Source: JAKAIY01 sp963809385
GTDB taxonomy: Bacteria; Chloroflexota; Ktedonobacteria; Ktedonobacterales; JADMIN01
Reading direction: 5' to 3'
Length of the DNA stretch: 64,000 nt
NCBI GenBank assembly: GCA_963809385.1
Contig: CAWEJL010000017.1
Location: 124,001-188,000, forward strand
Shown: positions 63,107 through 64,000 of the stretch, one piece after another
Layout: each line of letters opens with the position of its first letter
Position numbering within the stretch: position 1 is the first letter of the stretch
The notes under the pieces: generated by a model
The model's database searches: none
Told to the model about the DNA's origin: nothing
The model's input: the letters and a program-made list of their open reading frames with translations, nothing else
Made by a program: the position numbers and the translations under genes

Positions 63107-64000
63107 ATGCAAGATGAGATCGCGCTGTTCATTGACTTCGAAAATATTCGGTACAGCCTGCTGAATGTGCAGCGCCGCGAACCGGATCCGCAGGAACTCA
63201 TCGCCATTGCCCGCCGCTTTGGTACAGTGATGGTAGCGCGCGCCTACGCCGACTGGACCCGCCAACCGGAATTCTTCAAGGGTAGCCTGACCGCCGCGAT
63301 GATTGATCGCGTGGATTGCCCCGCCAAGGTACGCGAGCGCGTGCGCCAGACGCAGGCTTATTATCAGCAGCAGCAGCAGCAGCAACAGCAACAGCAAGGC
63401 GGCTACGAGCGGCAGCAGTGGCGCGAGCCCGCTGAATCCCGTGAATATCCATACGAGGGTGACGAGGAAGAAGAAGAGGAAGAGCTCGAGGACGTCGAGG
63501 AGCTGGAGGATGAGCGGGAAGAGGGTGAAGAAACCGATTCCCATGATGAGAACGATGAGGAGACCTACGCCGCCGAGGGTGACGGGGCGGACACCTCAGG
63601 TGACAACTCTGAAGAGCGCCACCAGGAACAGTATGGCTATCAAGGTCAGCCATACTACGGCGGCGCCAACAATGGCGCCGCGGTCCAGCAGACCTCGACA
63701 ATCATCACCCAGAGCACGGTTGACCTCAACATGCTCATGGACATCATCGAGACGGTCTTCGACCGACCCAACATCAACACCTTCGTGCTGATGACTGGCG
63801 ACCGTGACTTCACTCGCATCAGCGCGCGGCTCAAGCTGCGGCTGAACAAGCGCGTGATCGTCTGCGGCGTGCCCGGAACGGTCAGCCGCGACCTTATCAG
63901 CGCCGCCGAGCAGTTCATTCCTCTCAGCTATGGCGCGATAGCGCCCACATCAGGACAATACGGCGGGCAGCCGCAGGCGCCGATGGGTCCCTATACACCA
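63107..64000 (+). CDS. NYN (LabA/DUF88) domain protein with polyQ and acidic insert (3' end beyond window)
   Basis: The ATG at 63107 follows AGGAGAG, and 298 codons run to the window edge. The first part (FIDFENIRYSLLNV; ARAYADWTRQPEFFKGSL) and the last part (FVLMTGDRDFTRISARLK; RVIVCGVPGTVSRDLISAAEQFIPL) form a PIN-like NYN domain with catalytic-type Asp in both. Between them lies a roughly 120-residue insert: eleven Gln (63365-63397), then a Glu/Asp-rich stretch and a Tyr/Gly/Gln-rich stretch. NYN proteins are putative RNases. The insert is low-complexity and probably disordered; no role can be assigned. A Gly/Gln/Pro tail begins at the edge. Confidence 0.85.
   Translation, partial: MQDEIALFIDFENIRYSLLNVQRREPDPQELIAIARRFGTVMVARAYADWTRQPEFFKGSLTAAMIDRVDCPAKVRERVRQTQAYYQQQQQQQQQQQGGYERQQWREPAESREYPYEGDEEEEEEELEDVEELEDEREEGEETDSHDENDEETYAAEGDGADTSGDNSEERHQEQYGYQGQPYYGGANNGAAVQQTSTIITQSTVDLNMLMDIIETVFDRPNINTFVLMTGDRDFTRISARLKLRLNKRVIVCGVPGTVSRDLISAAEQFIPLSYGAIAPTSGQYGGQPQAPMGPYTP

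Noticed and set aside
1..64000. Insertion sequences, phage genes, integrases or attachment sites
   Set aside because: No transposase, recombinase, capsid or terminal inverted repeats flanking a cargo were recognised anywhere in the window.

Overview
The window is a GC-rich (roughly 60-65 % by eye) bacterial chromosomal segment, densely coding on both strands, with no tRNA, rRNA, CRISPR array, insertion sequence or phage gene that I could recognise. The gene content points to a Chloroflexota-like bacterium, possibly a Ktedonobacteria or Dormibacterota relative: a TIR-WD40 protein, a kinase beside an FHA-ABC exporter, a PEGA-like secreted protein, PKD-containing exoprotease, and a small anchored protein whose end matches a family I associate with that phylum. 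The assignment is inference; no rRNA is present to confirm it.

Layout. 1-9 kb (minus): TIR-WD40 protein cut by the window edge, acetoacetate-decarboxylase-like protein, DUF309 protein, murB, a C39-like membrane protease, an MBL-fold hydrolase, a Nudix hydrolase and an M28 exopeptidase. 9-15 kb: der, L,D-transpeptidase, a small anchored protein, an aspartoacylase-like enzyme and dnaN. 15-26 kb: a type III polyketide synthase, a divergent Ser/Thr kinase / triple-FHA ABC exporter pair, then a tight operon of methyltransferase, FAD hydroxylase/reductase, O-methyltransferase and UbiA prenyltransferase. Together these look like a phenolic-lipid or quinone pathway with a phospho-regulated exporter. 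26-31 kb (minus): an amino-acid-oxidase-like enzyme, and an operon of a ferredoxin-GltD-type flavoprotein followed by two paralogous multi-pass membrane proteins. 31-49 kb: GH31 glucosidase, hydrolases, phosphatase, PIG-L deacetylase, UDG, flavin reductase, LysE-type exporter, acetyltransferases, 2H phosphoesterase, aminotransferase, tilS-hpt, branched-chain aminotransferase and arginase. 49-55 kb: anchored and hypothetical proteins, PhoU-like, thiL, GtrA. 55-62.7 kb: complete histidine operon hisG-D-C-B-H-A-F-I(E), preceded by a leader peptide with five consecutive His codons and an intrinsic terminator. 63-64 kb: a NYN-domain protein with polyglutamine and acidic inserts, cut by the window edge.

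Two observations matter most. First, the his operon appears controlled by classic translation-coupled attenuation, and its terminal hisI(E) gene has altered metal-binding motifs in both domains. Second, the Fe-S/FAD oxidoreductase plus tandem membrane paralogs is a candidate membrane-linked redox module that I cannot match to a named complex; palindromic GTGTCAC/GTGACAC sites lie in its divergent upstream region.

Caution: at least eleven single-base frameshifts interrupt otherwise intact genes, including der, dnaN (two) and hisD (two). Because dnaN and der are normally essential, these are most simply residual assembly indels. Coordinates below span the reconstructed genes.
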